This document shows, in pieces, positions 29,864-42,303 of a stretch of 50,613 nt of DNA (the first letter of the stretch is position 1; each line of letters begins with the position of its first letter). Under the pieces are notes generated by a model. The model searched no databases. It saw nothing but the letters and a program-made list of their open reading frames with translations, and was not told the origin of the DNA. The DNA is from Phellopilus nigrolimitatus (lineage: Eukaryota; Basidiomycota; Agaricomycetes; Hymenochaetales; Hymenochaetaceae): NCBI GenBank assembly GCA_021029095.1, contig JAJOHG010000185.1, positions 1 through 50,613 of the forward strand, written 5' to 3'. Both the position numbers and the translations under genes were made by a program.

Positions 29864-31501
29864 GCACTCACAGGTCATTCAGACTATGTCACTTCTGTTG
29901 CTTATTCCCCTGATGGCAGGCACATTGCCTCTGGCTCTGCTGACAATACCATCTGCATCTGGAATATCCAGACTGGGAAACTTGCAAGAGAGCCACTGGC
30001 AGGTCATTCAGGTAGAGTCACATCTGTTGTCTACTCCCCTGATGGTAGACACATTGCCTCTGGCTCATGGGACAGAACCATCTGCATATGGGATTCCCAG
30101 ACTGGGGTGCTTGTAGGAGAACCACTGACAGGTCATTCAGGTGATGTTTTGTCTGTTGCCTACTCCCCTGATGGCAGACACGTTGTCTCTGGCTCTGGTG
30201 ATAAAACCATCTGCATCTGGGATGCCCACACTGGGAAGGTTGTAGGAGAGCCACTGACAGGTCACTCAAACTCAGTTTATTCTGCTGTCTACTCCCCTGA
30301 TGGCAGGCACATTGCCTCTGGCTCATGGGACAAAACCATCTGTATCTGGGATATCCAGATCAGGAAGTCTGTAGGAGAGCCACTGACAGGTCACTCAAAC
30401 TCAGTTTATTCTGTTGCCTACTCCCCTGATGGCAGATACATTGTTTCTGGCTCTGCTGACCATACTATCTGCATATGGGACTCCCAGACTGGGATGGCTG
30501 TAGGAGAGCCACTCACAGGTCATTCAAGCTCAGTCTTTTTTGTTGCCTACTCCCCTGATGGGAGACACATTGCATCTGGCTTTGGTAACAAAATTGTCTG
30601 CATCTGGGATGTCAAGACTGGAATGGTTGTAGGAGAGCCACTGACAGGTCATTCAAGGCCTGTCAATTCTGTTGCCTATTCCCCTGATGGTAGGTACATT
30701 GCTTCTGCCTCTGCTGACAATACTATCTGCATCTGGGATGTACAGACTGGGAATAGAGAGTCACTGGCAGGTCATTCAGATATTGTAAACTCTGTTGCCT
30801 ACTCCCCTGATGGTAGGCACATTGCCTCTGGCTCATGGGACAGAACCATCTGTATCTGGGATTCCCAGACTATGAAGGCTGTTGGAAAACCACTCACAGG
30901 TCATTTGCAGGGAGTCACATCAGTTTCTTACTCCCCTGATGGTAGACATATTGCCTCTGGCTCATGGGACAGAACCATTTGCATTTGGGATGCACAGACT
31001 GGGAAGGTTGTTGGAGAGCCACTCACAGGTCATTCAAGTGAAGTCATATCTGTTACCTACTCTCCTGATGGGAGGCACATTGCCTCTGGCTCAGTGGACA
31101 AAACCATCTGCATCTGGGACTCCCAGACTGGGAAGGTTGTAGGAGAGCCACTGACAGGTCACTCAAAATCAGTTTATTCTGTTGCCTACTCCCCTGATGG
31201 CAGATACATTGTTTCTGGTTCAGATGATCATACAATCTGTACCTGGAACCAAGATGTTGATTCAGTAGACTTCAAAACAAGACCCAGACTTCCTTCAAAA
31301 ATTTCAGATGATGGATGGTTGAAGAATTCTGCAGGTGAACTGTTGATTTGGGTGCCTCATGAACATAGGGAGGCAATCTGCTATAGGTATGAGATGTGTA
31401 TCTCACATATTCGGCCAAGGTCTCCACCAAAACTAGACTGGCAAAAGTTTGATCAATGGGGAGGCACATCTTGGGTAGAAATCTACAAAGGCAACCAATG
31501 A
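29864..31501 (+). CDS. Headless WD40-repeat fragment, C-terminus of an NLR-type protein
   Basis: One open frame encodes eleven WD40 repeats of 43 codons (one of 41), each like GHSNSVYSVAYSPDGRYIVS followed by GSADHTICIWD and a QTG-linker. The repeats are very similar in DNA. A non-repeat tail of about 90 aa includes DDGWLKNSAGELLIWVPHEH and ends TSWVEIYKGNQ, the tail usual for basidiomycete NACHT-WD40 proteins. Those are NLR-like receptors acting in self/non-self recognition, where WD repeats bind ligand. Here the frame opens in mid-repeat with no ATG before a GTG at 30107, and an in-frame stop lies near 29831. No NACHT domain is upstream. It is probably a truncated copy, unless a distant 5' exon splices in at the CACAG at 29868-29872. 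Confidence 0.8.
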   Translation, partial: ALTGHSDYVTSVAYSPDGRHIASGSADNTICIWNIQTGKLAREPLAGHSGRVTSVVYSPDGRHIASGSWDRTICIWDSQTGVLVGEPLTGHSGDVLSVAYSPDGRHVVSGSGDKTICIWDAHTGKVVGEPLTGHSNSVYSAVYSPDGRHIASGSWDKTICIWDIQIRKSVGEPLTGHSNSVYSVAYSPDGRYIVSGSADHTICIWDSQTGMAVGEPLTGHSSSVFFVAYSPDGRHIASGFGNKIVCIWDVKTGMVVGEPLTGHSRPVNSVAYSPDGRYIASASADNTICIWDVQTGNRESLAGHSDIVNSVAYSPDGRHIASGSWDRTICIWDSQTMKAVGKPLTGHLQGVTSVSYSPDGRHIASGSWDRTICIWDAQTGKVVGEPLTGHSSEVISVTYSPDGRHIASGSVDKTICIWDSQTGKVVGEPLTGHSKSVYSVAYSPDGRYIVSGSDDHTICTWNQDVDSVDFKTRPRLPSKISDDGWLKNSAGELLIWVPHEHREAICYRYEMCISHIRPRSPPKLDWQKFDQWGGTSWVEIYKGNQ

Positions 31502-34401
31502 TTTGAAGGTGTGTTACTCGCTATAAGGATTGTATTGCCACTAACCTTTTCGTTTATAATAGTTTGAAGTATGATTCCTGGGCGACTTGTGTGCAGACCT
31601 TAAACATGATGTTGTGAAGCTGTTTGTAATTGATTATAGTGGGATGTATAGAGAATAAAGGAGACACCGTATATGCTGCTAGCTGAATATGATTCGAAAA
31701 CTGAAGTTGAAAAATACAGACAGAGTAACAGGATGAGACGGGAGCAAGCGGAGAAGCATGTAAGACAGTTGGTGCTCGACGCAAAAACAACCAGCGGAGA
31801 AGAGGCATGATTATAGGATGAACGCCCGTGTACAAATATATCGAACGAGTTGTATGATTCGAGAAAAGCAGAAAATTTGGAAGGAAAAAGAAAAGGTAGT
31901 AAACCAGAAACAAGTGTAACAGAAAGTTGGAGTAGACTGTAGAAAATCCCGCTGAGGCCGAGCGATAGACGGTTGAGAGACGACAAGGCGCGAATATATT
32001 CATGAGCAGGCCTAGAGTGATAAGTGGTTATGAAATGCGGGGGACGCGGGCGCACAGCGAATCCAAGGTCTTGATATAAGAGTCTGGAATGCCAGCCTAC
32101 GTGGAGCGACAAGCACAGCCTGCTATATCTTCTACGTCCTAAGCACATTGCAAAGCCATTGCGCACACAGAAGTTAAGCGGATGCAGAATTCTCAGAAGT
32201 GCCTGCGGACAAACCTTCGTTTGGCAGGAACGCATTGTCCATCTGAACCAGGAGAATCGGAGCAGACAGCGCGGGCGGCAGAACCGAGGACGAAATAGCA
32301 AGAATGTGAGGAAGGCGGTTTATGGATGGGTGCGAAGAGAGAAAGGTGCTTGGAAGCGCAGCGTCAGCGAAGGGATACAGTGTCATCAACCGCGTCAGCC
32401 GCACCAGAGTCGGGTGAGCTGCGGAGGCTCGTTCGAAGAGGCCGCCCGCGGGCGTCGATGCTGCGTCTGCTGCGGCATGCGACGGCGGGTGGGAATGCTT
32501 ACCGTCGGCATTGCACATGTCGGAGTCGGTAAGGCCGAGCCGGGCGGGGCTTCGCGGTGCGCGGTGCCCTCTCTGCTGTTGCTACTACCTCCTGGGCGGG
32601 TGTCATCGCGCGTGTCGTTAGCGGTTTCGTCGGCGTCGGTCCTGACGCGCTGTGCCCATCCAGCCGAAAGGTATGCGTTCCATTGTACATGTGGCGGGGC
32701 ATGGCGGAGATCGCGTATCGGTCGGGACCGAGCCGAGAGGCAAAGGAGGCAAGCACAAGAGGACACGTATGACGTTCTCCTTTTCTCTATCGACAGGGCT
32801 TCGAAGTCCGCACGAAGGGCATGGTAGATAGCGTGAAGCAAAAAGGCACAGGCTGGTAGGATGAAACAGTTTCTTCATTTAGTTGAGCGCTCAGAAACAA
32901 ATTCCGAGGTAATTCACAGCGAAGGCAGCAGCAGCAGCAGCAGCTTCGAGTTTGGAACGAGAGGTCGGGTCATACGCGTGCGGCCAACGTGTTAGCGGAC
33001 TGCGGAAGCCGTGAAGCGGCGAACGCTGAAGGACACCTCGGAAAGCGGAAAGACGGTGGATATGCCCCTTTGCGGTCGGCACTGTGGACGCGCCAGGTGG
33101 CCGGAACGAGGACGCGCAGGCGGGGGGCGTATGAGCAATGACGACGCTCATGCACGTCATATCGGTCTATTTGGCGCACATAGAGACGTTCAACAGCGAA
33201 TCGGACTCCGTGGAAACGAGAACGCGCTCCCGCCCCGCCTCCGCGCCATATCGTTCTACAATCCAGGATGGGGGCGGAGGATGCTGCTCGGCCTCCCGCC
33301 GTCGCTGGCGCCGTAAGCTGAAGCGAAGACGAAACTCAGGTTTATGCTCGTGGCGACAGCGCTGTCTGCCGCAGTCTCGCTTTTCCCGCTGCACTCTCCG
33401 AGCTCCTCGTTCCGTGCCTCTTTCTTCATCGATTCGCCGCGCGCAGAGCGTGATGGAAGACGTTAGGTGCGCAGGATGCAGGCTGGCAGGAGTCGGACAC
33501 ATGAAAGTACGGGCCATGGGCGAATGTGTCGCCTAGTGCTGAAGCCGGGAGCGAGGGAGCGGCAGGAAGCGGATCGAGGTGTCAGTGCGCATGGGCGTCT
33601 ACGGGTAAGCGGGGAGGCGCGGACGTCAGCGATGGGGTCGATATTGATGCGCCGCTCGCGCCGTCGAGAGAATGTCGGCGATCAATAGCAGTCTAAGGCA
33701 AATCGAGGCTGCGACTGCGTCGACCGGAGCATGGATGCCGCCTCCACGGACATCTAGACAGGGCGCTGGTGGCGCGTAGGACTCGAGTCCGTCTTTGAAG
33801 GAGGTCGCGGTGGGCGGATGGACGTACCGGTGCGCATCCGCACGCGCATTTGGCGTTCGTAGCATGCGCGTCTGATAGGTAAACGGGTAAGAATGCGCGT
33901 CAGCGACGGGGTCGATGAGGACACACCGCACGTACTGACGTGAAACGCGAGAATCAAGCTGTTGGAGCGCGACCTACGTCTGGCAGTCGGTTTAGAAAGC
34001 GTCCATATGAGAAAAGGGGCGACAGTCCATGGCAATGCGCATGAACGAGTTACGCACAAGGTTGCGATCTCCTCCTGGTAGGTGACCTGAGTAGAAGACA
34101 CCTCCGGACAATTCCGTGATGGAATCAAAATGCAATACTTTGGGAAATTCTGTAAACCTACGACCGAGGCGCCTACTTGGAGCTACAGTCTCTTCTACCC
34201 AACGAACCGTGTCTGCATCGATCGTAGCATTGGGGACCGCCTCGACAGATACCAAGCTTGAGTTCATCTTCAGATTTGAAAGAGGACGATGGGAATTGAA
34301 ATGTGTTCTTCATTCATCGTAATTAAGCGATCGGATACAAATTTCGAGATGTTATATAGCGAAGGCAGCAGTAGCACTGAGTTCTGAAGGAGGGGTCATA
34401 C
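31502..34401. other. Unresolved 2.9-kb region without a confident gene
   Basis: GC-rich between 32.2 and 33.7 kb, so open frames of 60-230 codons occur on both strands, yet none shows a domain or a consistent exon chain. The best candidates are minus-strand frames at 32395-32841 and 33992-34267 (MNSSLVSVEAVPNATIDADT), which could belong to one hypothetical gene. A segment near 32874-32975, with (CAG)n and a GGTCATAC end, resembles 34312-34400 next to the zinc-finger gene, suggesting an old degenerate duplication. A second weak pair shares GCGTCAGCGAYGGGGTCGAT (33625 and 33897). Confidence 0.35.
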
Positions 34402-35503
34402 TTAGAGGGTCACAATGAACCCCGCCGAAGACGTAGTAGTGGGGAAAAGAGCGCTCAATACAAGTGGCTCGCCGCGATGACGACCAGCGATGATTCTGAA
34501 GTGCTCGCCAGGCATCGGGTATTGTTCCATAAGACCCAGCGAATAAACGTTGAAAAATTGCTTCTGGTTTGGCGGCGGCGGCAAACCAAAGTATCTCCCT
34601 TTGTTGGTATCGGCGCATTTCGCGTCCCCCTTGAAGTGACGGAGAAAAGCGTCTGGCCGACTAAGAACACTCCTGCAGACTGGACAGAAGTATGCTTCCG
34701 GGTAGTGCGAATGTATGTGTCTGTTGAGCATCGCTTTTGTCTTGAAAAACTGATCGCAACCGACGAATGAACATTCAAAGTCCTCTGGAGCAGCAATTTC
34801 CTAGAACATAGAGAAGGATTACGGAATCCAATAGATAGCTGGAACTCAAAGTTGAGAAAATGAGAATACTCACCTTTGTTTTCCTTTTGCGATCATCGCG
34901 CTTATTTACCCCCTGCAAGTCGAGACCAATTGCGCATCCAATTGTCAACTAGTTTTGTATTTTTTAGGATTGTAAGCTTACCCAACGGTTCCCAGATCCA
35001 TTCATCATTTCAATCGCTATAGCTCTCAGTGTTTCCTGTTTCATTTGCTCGTCTGTCAGCGGCTCGCGGGCATCTTCAGGATCGGATGTATTTTCATGGG
35101 ATTCGCTGGATTCACCAGTTTCGTCAGCAGAAGTTTCGCTGCAGTCGGAGATATCCATGTCCTGGCTCTCGTTGTTGCCGTCCTCCTCATCTTCCGACTC
35201 GCCATCAACATGAACATCGGGTTGACCAGATCTGCACGCAGAAGGAGGGCACACAAGTGCGACTTCACTGTGACCATGAGTTTCGTGAATCTCGTCGGCA
35301 TCAAATCTGGTACTGTCAGAGAAAACTATGTTGCGGAAGCCGTTGCTCTTTCCGTCTTCTGACTCGGACCCATCGTCAGTGCGAACGTCGGACTTGTGAG
35401 GCTGGTAAGCAAAAAGACATTTGACGCCTAATCTCCGGCAGTGTTGTAAGTTAATGTTGTTGAGGGCCGCGTAGACATCGGTTTCAGGGTAAGTCGTGTC
35501 CAT
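34402..35503 (-). CDS. C2H2 zinc-finger protein
   Basis: Three exons (35503-34982, 34912-34874, 34800-34402) join in phase 0 to 319 aa. The N-terminal 174 residues are acidic and serine-rich (SESEDEEDGNNESQDMDI-like), resembling an activation or interaction region. A 13-codon basic exon (VNKRDDRKRKTK) could be a nuclear signal. The C-terminal exon has two fingers: CSFVGCDQFFKTKAMLNRHI with HSH completing a C-x4-C-x12-H-x3-H finger, and CPVCRSVLSRPDAFLRHF with a closing Cys (C2HC). The tail is Pro/hydrophobic. This suggests a DNA-binding regulator; targets cannot be read from sequence. Confidence 0.8.
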
Positions 35504-38237
35504 GAAATGGTCGGATCAGTCCTAGGAACGAATATATGCCCCATTAGGTCAGGAGGGGTGCCCATGGACAGAGGGTGCTCACAAAATACTGTGTTCCTGC
35601 GCTCTTCATGAAAGGATCGCTAGTGGCCTGTCTAAGTAACGTGTGAAGGACAAAGTCAGTTTCGGTCCGTTTTATATCGAGAGTCCAACTAAGTCACGTG
35701 AGAAAAGCCACAATAGATCATTAAGAAGAAGTGGCACATTGACAAAGAGAAAGGCCATATACAAAGGATTATGTCGGATCATTTAAGCAAGAAACCCACA
35801 AAAGAACGAGCCCCACGTGCTGTAGAGAATTTAAGGCTTTCATTTGCTTTGAGTGAAAATCATTAAAGCAGATCCTGTGTCCGCGACAATGCATAAGTAT
35901 GGCAGGGGAGAATGGGAGGTGTATGATGCCCCGCTGTTTGGTTAACACAAAACATATTCTGACATTCAATAAATAGCACGTCGAGAACGGCAAAGACGAG
36001 GAGGACGAACAGATAAAGCTGGCTCAAAGCTTAGAGACGCCAACGATGAACTTGACGTCAAATAATAAAAGGCAGCATCCTGTTACGGTGACGGCGGACG
36101 TTCGCGTCCTGCATTCGCTTTTTGCGTCTTATTGTGTCCCGCAGAGTCACGTGCACCATAGGACGCAGAAACCACTGAGAATCTCACTGCTCTCGAGTCG
36201 TTTGTCTTGCTCTTGACGGCAATTTCGCGGGAGCTCGTTGTCTGTGTCGCGAGCAGCTATGAACATGGAAATGCAGCCTTATGGTGTCATCGTGTGAATT
36301 TGTCCGTGTCCTCCACCCCGTTCCCTCGGTTCTGATCGCTATTCACGCACTGGCTCGTCTTTCTCCATATCCTCCGTACCAACACTGGACAGCCAAGCAA
36401 AAAAGCACGATTGTCAGCCGCCCGTCCGCGGCTATTGGGCATAAACACGTCGAGACTGCGAGAAGGCAGTGTGATTTATGGAGACGAAGGCAAGGCGCGC
36501 GAGCCCTGCGCTATCTCGGGCACGGGCCAAGAACCGAAATCGAAGAAAAAGTTGTTGGCGAGGGACGTGGGAAAGCTGCGCGCGCGTATTGGTGTGTATC
36601 TCCGTTGCCGTCATCGACTGGGCATCATCATAAGACCATTGCACAGATTTGCGAAGTTTGAAGTCTGAATGCTTGATGGATCTGGGTGACAGGCTTATCA
36701 CGAAGCGTGGTCAACGTTGCAAGAGAATTGGGGACGTTTGGGTCGAACGGTTTCGAAGGGCCTTAATCAAGTACCATTGACGGAGCAAGCCGTTCTTTAC
36801 CACTGTGTTAACCTCGAACATCGTGAGTTCTGGTCATCTTCTTTAGAATGACGCATTGAACTTGATGAGCCCGACTCTGCAATTTCTTCTCTGAAAGTAC
36901 TTGTCTGTTCGGCGATACGCAAAGAATTCCGATAGTAAGTTAAAGATGAGAAGCTGTGATGGTCCGCTAAATCGTACCATCCTTACTTAGTTGTGACCAT
37001 ACCATCTCACGACCCGTCGATGTTCTATCTTCCCTGATTTTCAACGTCGTTTTCTGCCAACGCCCCCATCTATCGAAGAAATCAGGATGCAGGTTACCAC
37101 AACGTTTTCATTACAGCGATCTATTTTTATGAGTCTTCCAATGACAATGTCATCAATTGACTATAAGTTCCATCTCTACGATCACTTGGAAGCGATCTTT
37201 AGCTATTGTAGCGTGCTGCTCGTGAGATTCTAGGACGATTTCTATGTGCACCGCGATGTCTCTATTGAAAAGTGGTTCCAGCGACTATTGTTTGGTACAC
37301 TGCCTCTCTACGTTCCTACGATGTGGCTTAGCCATCGTCTTCGATGCTCGGCTATCTGGGTGCGTCCATCTGTTATAGATCAAGATCTCTGTTATTTATG
37401 TGTCTCGAAGGCACTTTAATCTTCGTCAACTCGAGGGAGACATAATAAAACCAATGATCAGAACAGTGAATAAAAATCTCATCTCATCTCAAAAATATTC
37501 AGGGTAACTTACTGCAACTCTTTTTTTTTTCTTTCATTGCATTACTAGATGTGAGTATCCTCGAATGCGATGCGCTGAAGTCACAGTTCAGATTTAATAA
37601 ATATGTATTCCTATTTCGTCCGAACCTCCACTTTGGTAGCTGAACGTAAACTTACTGCATAGACGCACCCATTTTGCAAGCGATACTGGGCACATCAAAC
37701 TTCCCTCGAAATCTAAGAATGTCAAGATGACTTCCGCGGACTACACCTAAGGCCCATCTGGAAATCAACGCTGTCGTGAGAGATTTTCTTCTGACGGCCA
37801 TTAATTGGCCTATTAAGTCAAACATCTCACATATGCACCACGCGCTCGAGTGTACTATCCCACATTAAATTTCAAAATGTCTCTTCACCCATGAAAGGGT
37901 TAAAGGATATCCTTGTCCGTCGCCTCTCTCCAATAGTCTACTGAGTGGTAGATGATGACCTCCATGCGGTGCTTCCCGCTGACACGGCGTCGACAGAACA
38001 GATCCGTGCTACTCGCTATTTCCGTTGGAACAAATGCGGCAGATCAAGCTGTGCGAGACTTCCCCGTATCTTGATGAAGACTAGTTATATAAACAGCAAG
38101 TGGTATCGCGATGCATCTTCCTGGACCAGCTTGGCTGTCTTGCCATCTTGCATGCTTACACTCGCTCGGGTAGTTGAATCTCAGTTTTCTATGAACTTCT
38201 AGTGGTCGACAAAAACGGAGGCAACGGTATTATCTGG
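35504..38237. other. Unresolved 2.7-kb region, mostly non-coding
   Basis: I see no confident gene. One stretch near 36692-36830 after a GACAG acceptor reads as a plausible exon on the plus strand (AYHEAWSTLQENWGRLGRTV and VLYHCVNLEH). It may go with a frame at 36411-36590, but I could not connect the two in phase. Downstream sequence to 38.2 kb is rich in stops, suggesting a decayed gene. Confidence 0.35.
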
Positions 38238-40088
38238 ATGACACACGGCTTCGCTGGATTTCTGTCTTCGATTCGATGCCAGTCTTCTCTGTATCTTCTA
38301 TTTATTTCTCTTGTGCAATTTTGTTATGCACAAACAGTGGTGCTTGCAAGCAACTTAGCTAGCATCCAATATAACCCCCCTACGAGCGAACGGGCGACTT
38401 GGAATGTATTTAACGAGGGGAGCTTCGTAGGATTTTCGACAAAAAGTGGGGATGCGACTGCTTCTTTTTCATTTGTAGGAAAGTTCGCTCTCGTGTTTTT
38501 GTTTTTGGCGACGACTAACTTGCGATACTCACAGGCAGCTCGATTACACTCCATGCCGATCCGGAAAAATTCACGACGAACGTCAACATCACACTGGACG
38601 GTTTCTCGTACACGGCAGATGCTCTTTCAGGGCCTGGTACTGATTCGGTTGCATTCACGAAGTCTGGACTAGAGGCCGATGTCAATCACACCATTGCGAT
38701 CCAGAGGTCGTCGGATTTCACTGCGAACAATCAAGGAAATATTTGGAACATATTATACATAACGTATGTGAGTTAACGTTATTCTTGAGCGCATAAACTA
38801 ATAAAACTGCAGTTTTACACCTCCTTCAGGGGCTTCCAGCACTGTCCCCCCTTCCGCGCCGTCGCCAATAAGCGCCGCTGCCCCGTTCTCTTCCCCGGCC
38901 TTTGCCATGACCCCTGCCCAGAGTTCTGCTGCACCACATCATAGTAGCACTCCTGGAATCATAGCAGGAGCTGTCGTCGGCGCTTTACTCGGTGCCAGTC
39001 TTATGTGTCTTTTCGCCTTTCTCCTTGTCCGTCGTCGCCGCCGTAACCGGTCTCTCAAACTCACCCCCGAACCGCTGGTGCTCGGCACCATCCCAACGCG
39101 ACCGCGGCGCAGTCGCTCTCACTTCCGCCAAATCTACTCAGACCGCCTCCCGCACTTTGCCGCACCTTCGTCGATATGGCCCTCCTCTGCACTAACTCCT
39201 CCCACGCGCGATGGTCCCAGCCTGTTTCCGCCCGTACGGAATTCAAGGCACGAGAAGATCACGCCGTTTGCGATGCCGACAAAAGATACGAAGGCAATGA
39301 ATCAACCTCCGCCGCCGAAGCATCAGATGCTTCAGCACACATCGTTCTTCGTTGCAAACCCCTCCTCCCGGTCAGGCCGCACGTCTCCATCTGTCGGGAA
39401 CGGAAACGCGGACGTAGGATCTGGGGACGTAAGCTTACCCGTGCAGACGGCGACGATGTCTACACCTGTGAACACGAGCAAGGTGTTTAAAGGGAAGAGG
39501 GAAGAGCAAAAACGGACTTATCGGGAGAAAGCGAAAGATCGTAGTGCACATGAGGGACTGCGACTGGAAAAGGCGGAGGCGAGGGACGAGCACGTGCGGA
39601 AACGGAGGGAGAAAGAAAAGGGAAAACAACGCGCTATAGAAATTGAGCCCGTGACTCCTCCACGAATGACGCGTGCCCAGTCTTTGCGCCGTTTCTTTTT
39701 CACAACGAACCCTAATCCGTCAACGTCCTCTGGTTCATCCACCGTATCATCGAATCGTTCGGCACGCTCGAGAGCAGCCGCCGCCGCCGTCGCAATATAC
39801 AATCGCACTCCTCAACGTCAGAAGGAACCGTCACTTGCGCCTTTGCTTTCCGTGCCAGAAACTGTAATAATGAAGGATTCAACGCGAACCCAGTCGAAAG
39901 ATTCGCCGGTCCCCAAACGAAATAGGCAAAGTCACACGAAGCGGCAGAGTCAAACAGTATTCTTTACGACAAACCCATCGCCACCCGATGTTACAGATCA
40001 TGGGCACGAAGACGTAGGCACAGATTCTCTGGTGTCTGCAGAACCAATACCGTGGGCCGCCAAGGGTAAGGAGCGAGCCATTGACTGA
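38238..40088 (+). CDS. Single-pass membrane protein with extracellular beta-sandwich-like domain
   Basis: Three exons (38238-38482, 38539-38763, 38813-40088) join in phase to 581 aa. Residues about 1-31 are a signal peptide ending in QFCYAQ. The ectodomain to about residue 180 has the pattern seen in many agaricomycete surface proteins: IQYNPPTSERATWNVFNEGS, ATASFSFVGNSITLHADP, NVNITLDGF and VNHTIAIQRS. A Ser/Pro/Ala-rich stalk follows. One membrane helix (GIIAGAVVGALLGASLMCLF and AFLLV) is stopped by RRRRRN. The 330-residue cytoplasmic tail is basic, disordered and rich in Lys/Arg/Glu coiled-coil-like sequence. Ligand and role are unknown; a wall-sensing or signalling function is only a guess from topology. 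I chose the ATG at 38238 because it gives a proper signal peptide. Confidence 0.8.
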
Positions 40089-40392
40089 ATCATTGCCTAT
40101 GTGGTTTTCCGTCGTCGATTGTGGACTTTGACCGTTTTCGTTTATATAACCGTATTCTTTTCCCGTATGACTTTGGATCGCCTTTGATACGTATGCCCAC
40201 CGGACAACATTCCTCATAAGTTTATTTATTCCTTGTTTATTGGTAACTTCAAGGAGTATTTTAGGCAGTCACTGAAGAATTGTTTGATATCTGCGCTTGG
40301 GAGGCTTTTAATTCAAGTGCAAGGAGAGTCTAGCGATTTTGTGACATTCAGAAGAATCATCGAATTTGTTACCGAGCACGTATTTCTATCGG

Positions 40393-42303
40393 CTACGCCG
40401 ATTCACCATCTTCCCACTCCGCTTCCTTTGCGGGTAACAATGACGCAGCCGCGAGCGTGACGATGACCAGGAAGAGGAGTACGCCGTACACGAACATGCC
40501 GTGGTACAAATTGTGCTGGATTGATGCAGCGAAAAGCGATGTCGTCGTCACTGGGCCAATTGCGCGGACAGCCGCAGACACAGTTGCAGCAAGCCCGTTC
40601 GTTGCGCCGAGCGAGCGTTTGTTTGGTGCAGAGATGGTGACGAAAATGAACGCACATCCTGTGGGTTCGACATCCTTAGAACTCAAACGAAGATACGAAA
40701 ACTATGAAGTGACGAACCCCAGCTCATGTCGGAAAATACGCAGAGGAAAAGCTGAAAGCCTAATGTCGCCCAAGTAACAAAACTCATGCCATACCAACGC
40801 GCTAGCAGATTAATGACTGGAAAAAGAGCGAATATTGGGAAGTTAAACGACAGCGCGAACATAAGTAGCTTCTTTGAACCGAGCCAATCATGGAATTTCG
40901 CGAAAAAGAGCGCTTGGAAGGAGCCCATGAGAAGTCCGTATACACCCAGGCAGAGTCCGATCGTCGGTGGCGAGAGGCCAAGTCCGCCGAGCGAGATGGA
41001 TGTTGCATAGAAGAGCGGCTGCACAGCAAGGAACGCGATGTCAAGAAAGGAGAGTAGGGCATAGTTCAAGATTGCGACGAGGACACGCCGCGTGAGAATG
41101 GATCGGATTGAGGGCGATGCATTGCTTTCATCTTCAACACGAAGCAAAGACGATTGACCTTCAGTTTGAGGAGACGATGTAGCCGTGCTTTTGTTATTGC
41201 TAGAAAGGCTTCTCGATTCTCCGTGTCTTGTCGGATTAGGGTTCCGCACGGTCTGCTCATTGTATTAATGATTGTCCCGCACAAGAAAGGAGCCAGCACA
41301 CCTCTTTCAATAAGATAAGTGTCAGAATAAAAGCAGAAGCTGGAAAGAGAGCAGCAACTGCGCAAGGTAGGAGGTAGGGGTACGTTTCCCAGACTCCTAA
41401 TTTCCAGAAGGTACCGGGAAAGCGCTCATACGGACGAGAAAGCTGGCCTCCTATGAAAGGCCTAAACTGTTAATCAGCACTGCGTTGCTTCAATATACGA
41501 AATCCAAACAGCTCACCCGATGGCTGCACCGACAGACCATACGACAGGCATGAATGCAAATGCTTGCGCCATGTTCGAATAGTCTGTCAGTTCCCCGATC
41601 ATGCTCTTGATGACGCCGGAGTTACCGTTCAAAAGACCAGCCAGACATCGACTGTGGACAAGCGAGATTCTTGGTAAAATAAGTGACGAGAACGAGAAGA
41701 GAAACTACTTTACCTGCAGATGAGCCAAAAGAATGTTCTTGATAAACCAAAGCCTATCATAGATATCGACAACCCGGCGAAGCCCATGAGGACGATAGGA
41801 CGTCTACCTATAAGATCAGACAAGTGACTCCAGTAAAGAACAGTCAATGCCTCTGAGGCAAAAAAGAGTGATTCCTGGTAATTGTGATGAGCTTCTTGTG
41901 TGACCAATCGTTCATGGGTACAAACCACAAGGCCAGCATAGTAGCCAACTTTGCGTTCGTCGCCACCTGTCACATCCAAACTCTTCACAAGCTACAGAAG
42001 AAGTACTCAATCAGCATTCAGTTTTTGCACCGGGTGTAACAGATGTTTCCACAAGATAACGCACAGGATTTTCCTGCGTCTACTTACCTCATTTATGAAA
42101 GGATATATTGATTGAGAAGTGACCGGTTCGGAGAGCTGCAAAAACGACAGGACTGCAATCTGTAGCTTTGGTAATGGAGTTGCATCGGATTTCTTCGCCT
42201 GATCGTCGAGGAGAGGCGTCTCCTCGTTGATTTCTGGTAGGTTCGGCGTTGCCACCCTGGTAGAGCTGTTCTCGGGCGAGAATGGCCTGTCGTTTTCAGC
42301 CAT
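40393..42303 (-). CDS. Major facilitator superfamily transporter (DHA1 / ZIF-like)
   Basis: Exons from 42303 down to 40393 join in phase (first: 42303-42088, 41991-41926, 41874-41714) to about 520 aa. A hydrophilic N-terminus leads to LQIAVLSFLQLSEPVTSQSI (TM1). The MFS signature loop follows TM2 in SHLSDLIGRRPIVLMGFAGL. CLAGLLNGNSGVIKSMIGEL and the Ser-rich central loop separate two six-helix halves. The second half ends HGMFVYGVLLFLVIVTLAAA. The MFS moves small solutes by proton coupling; the SDLIGRRP and LLNGN motifs resemble fungal relatives of plant zinc-induced-facilitator and yeast DHA1-type exporters. Substrate cannot be told from sequence. No frame breaks were seen, so it should be functional. 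Confidence 0.85.

Noticed and set aside
31600..33690. Several 60-230 codon frames on both strands
   Set aside because: They overlap each other in GC-rich DNA, show no domain, and could not be joined by splice sites in phase.
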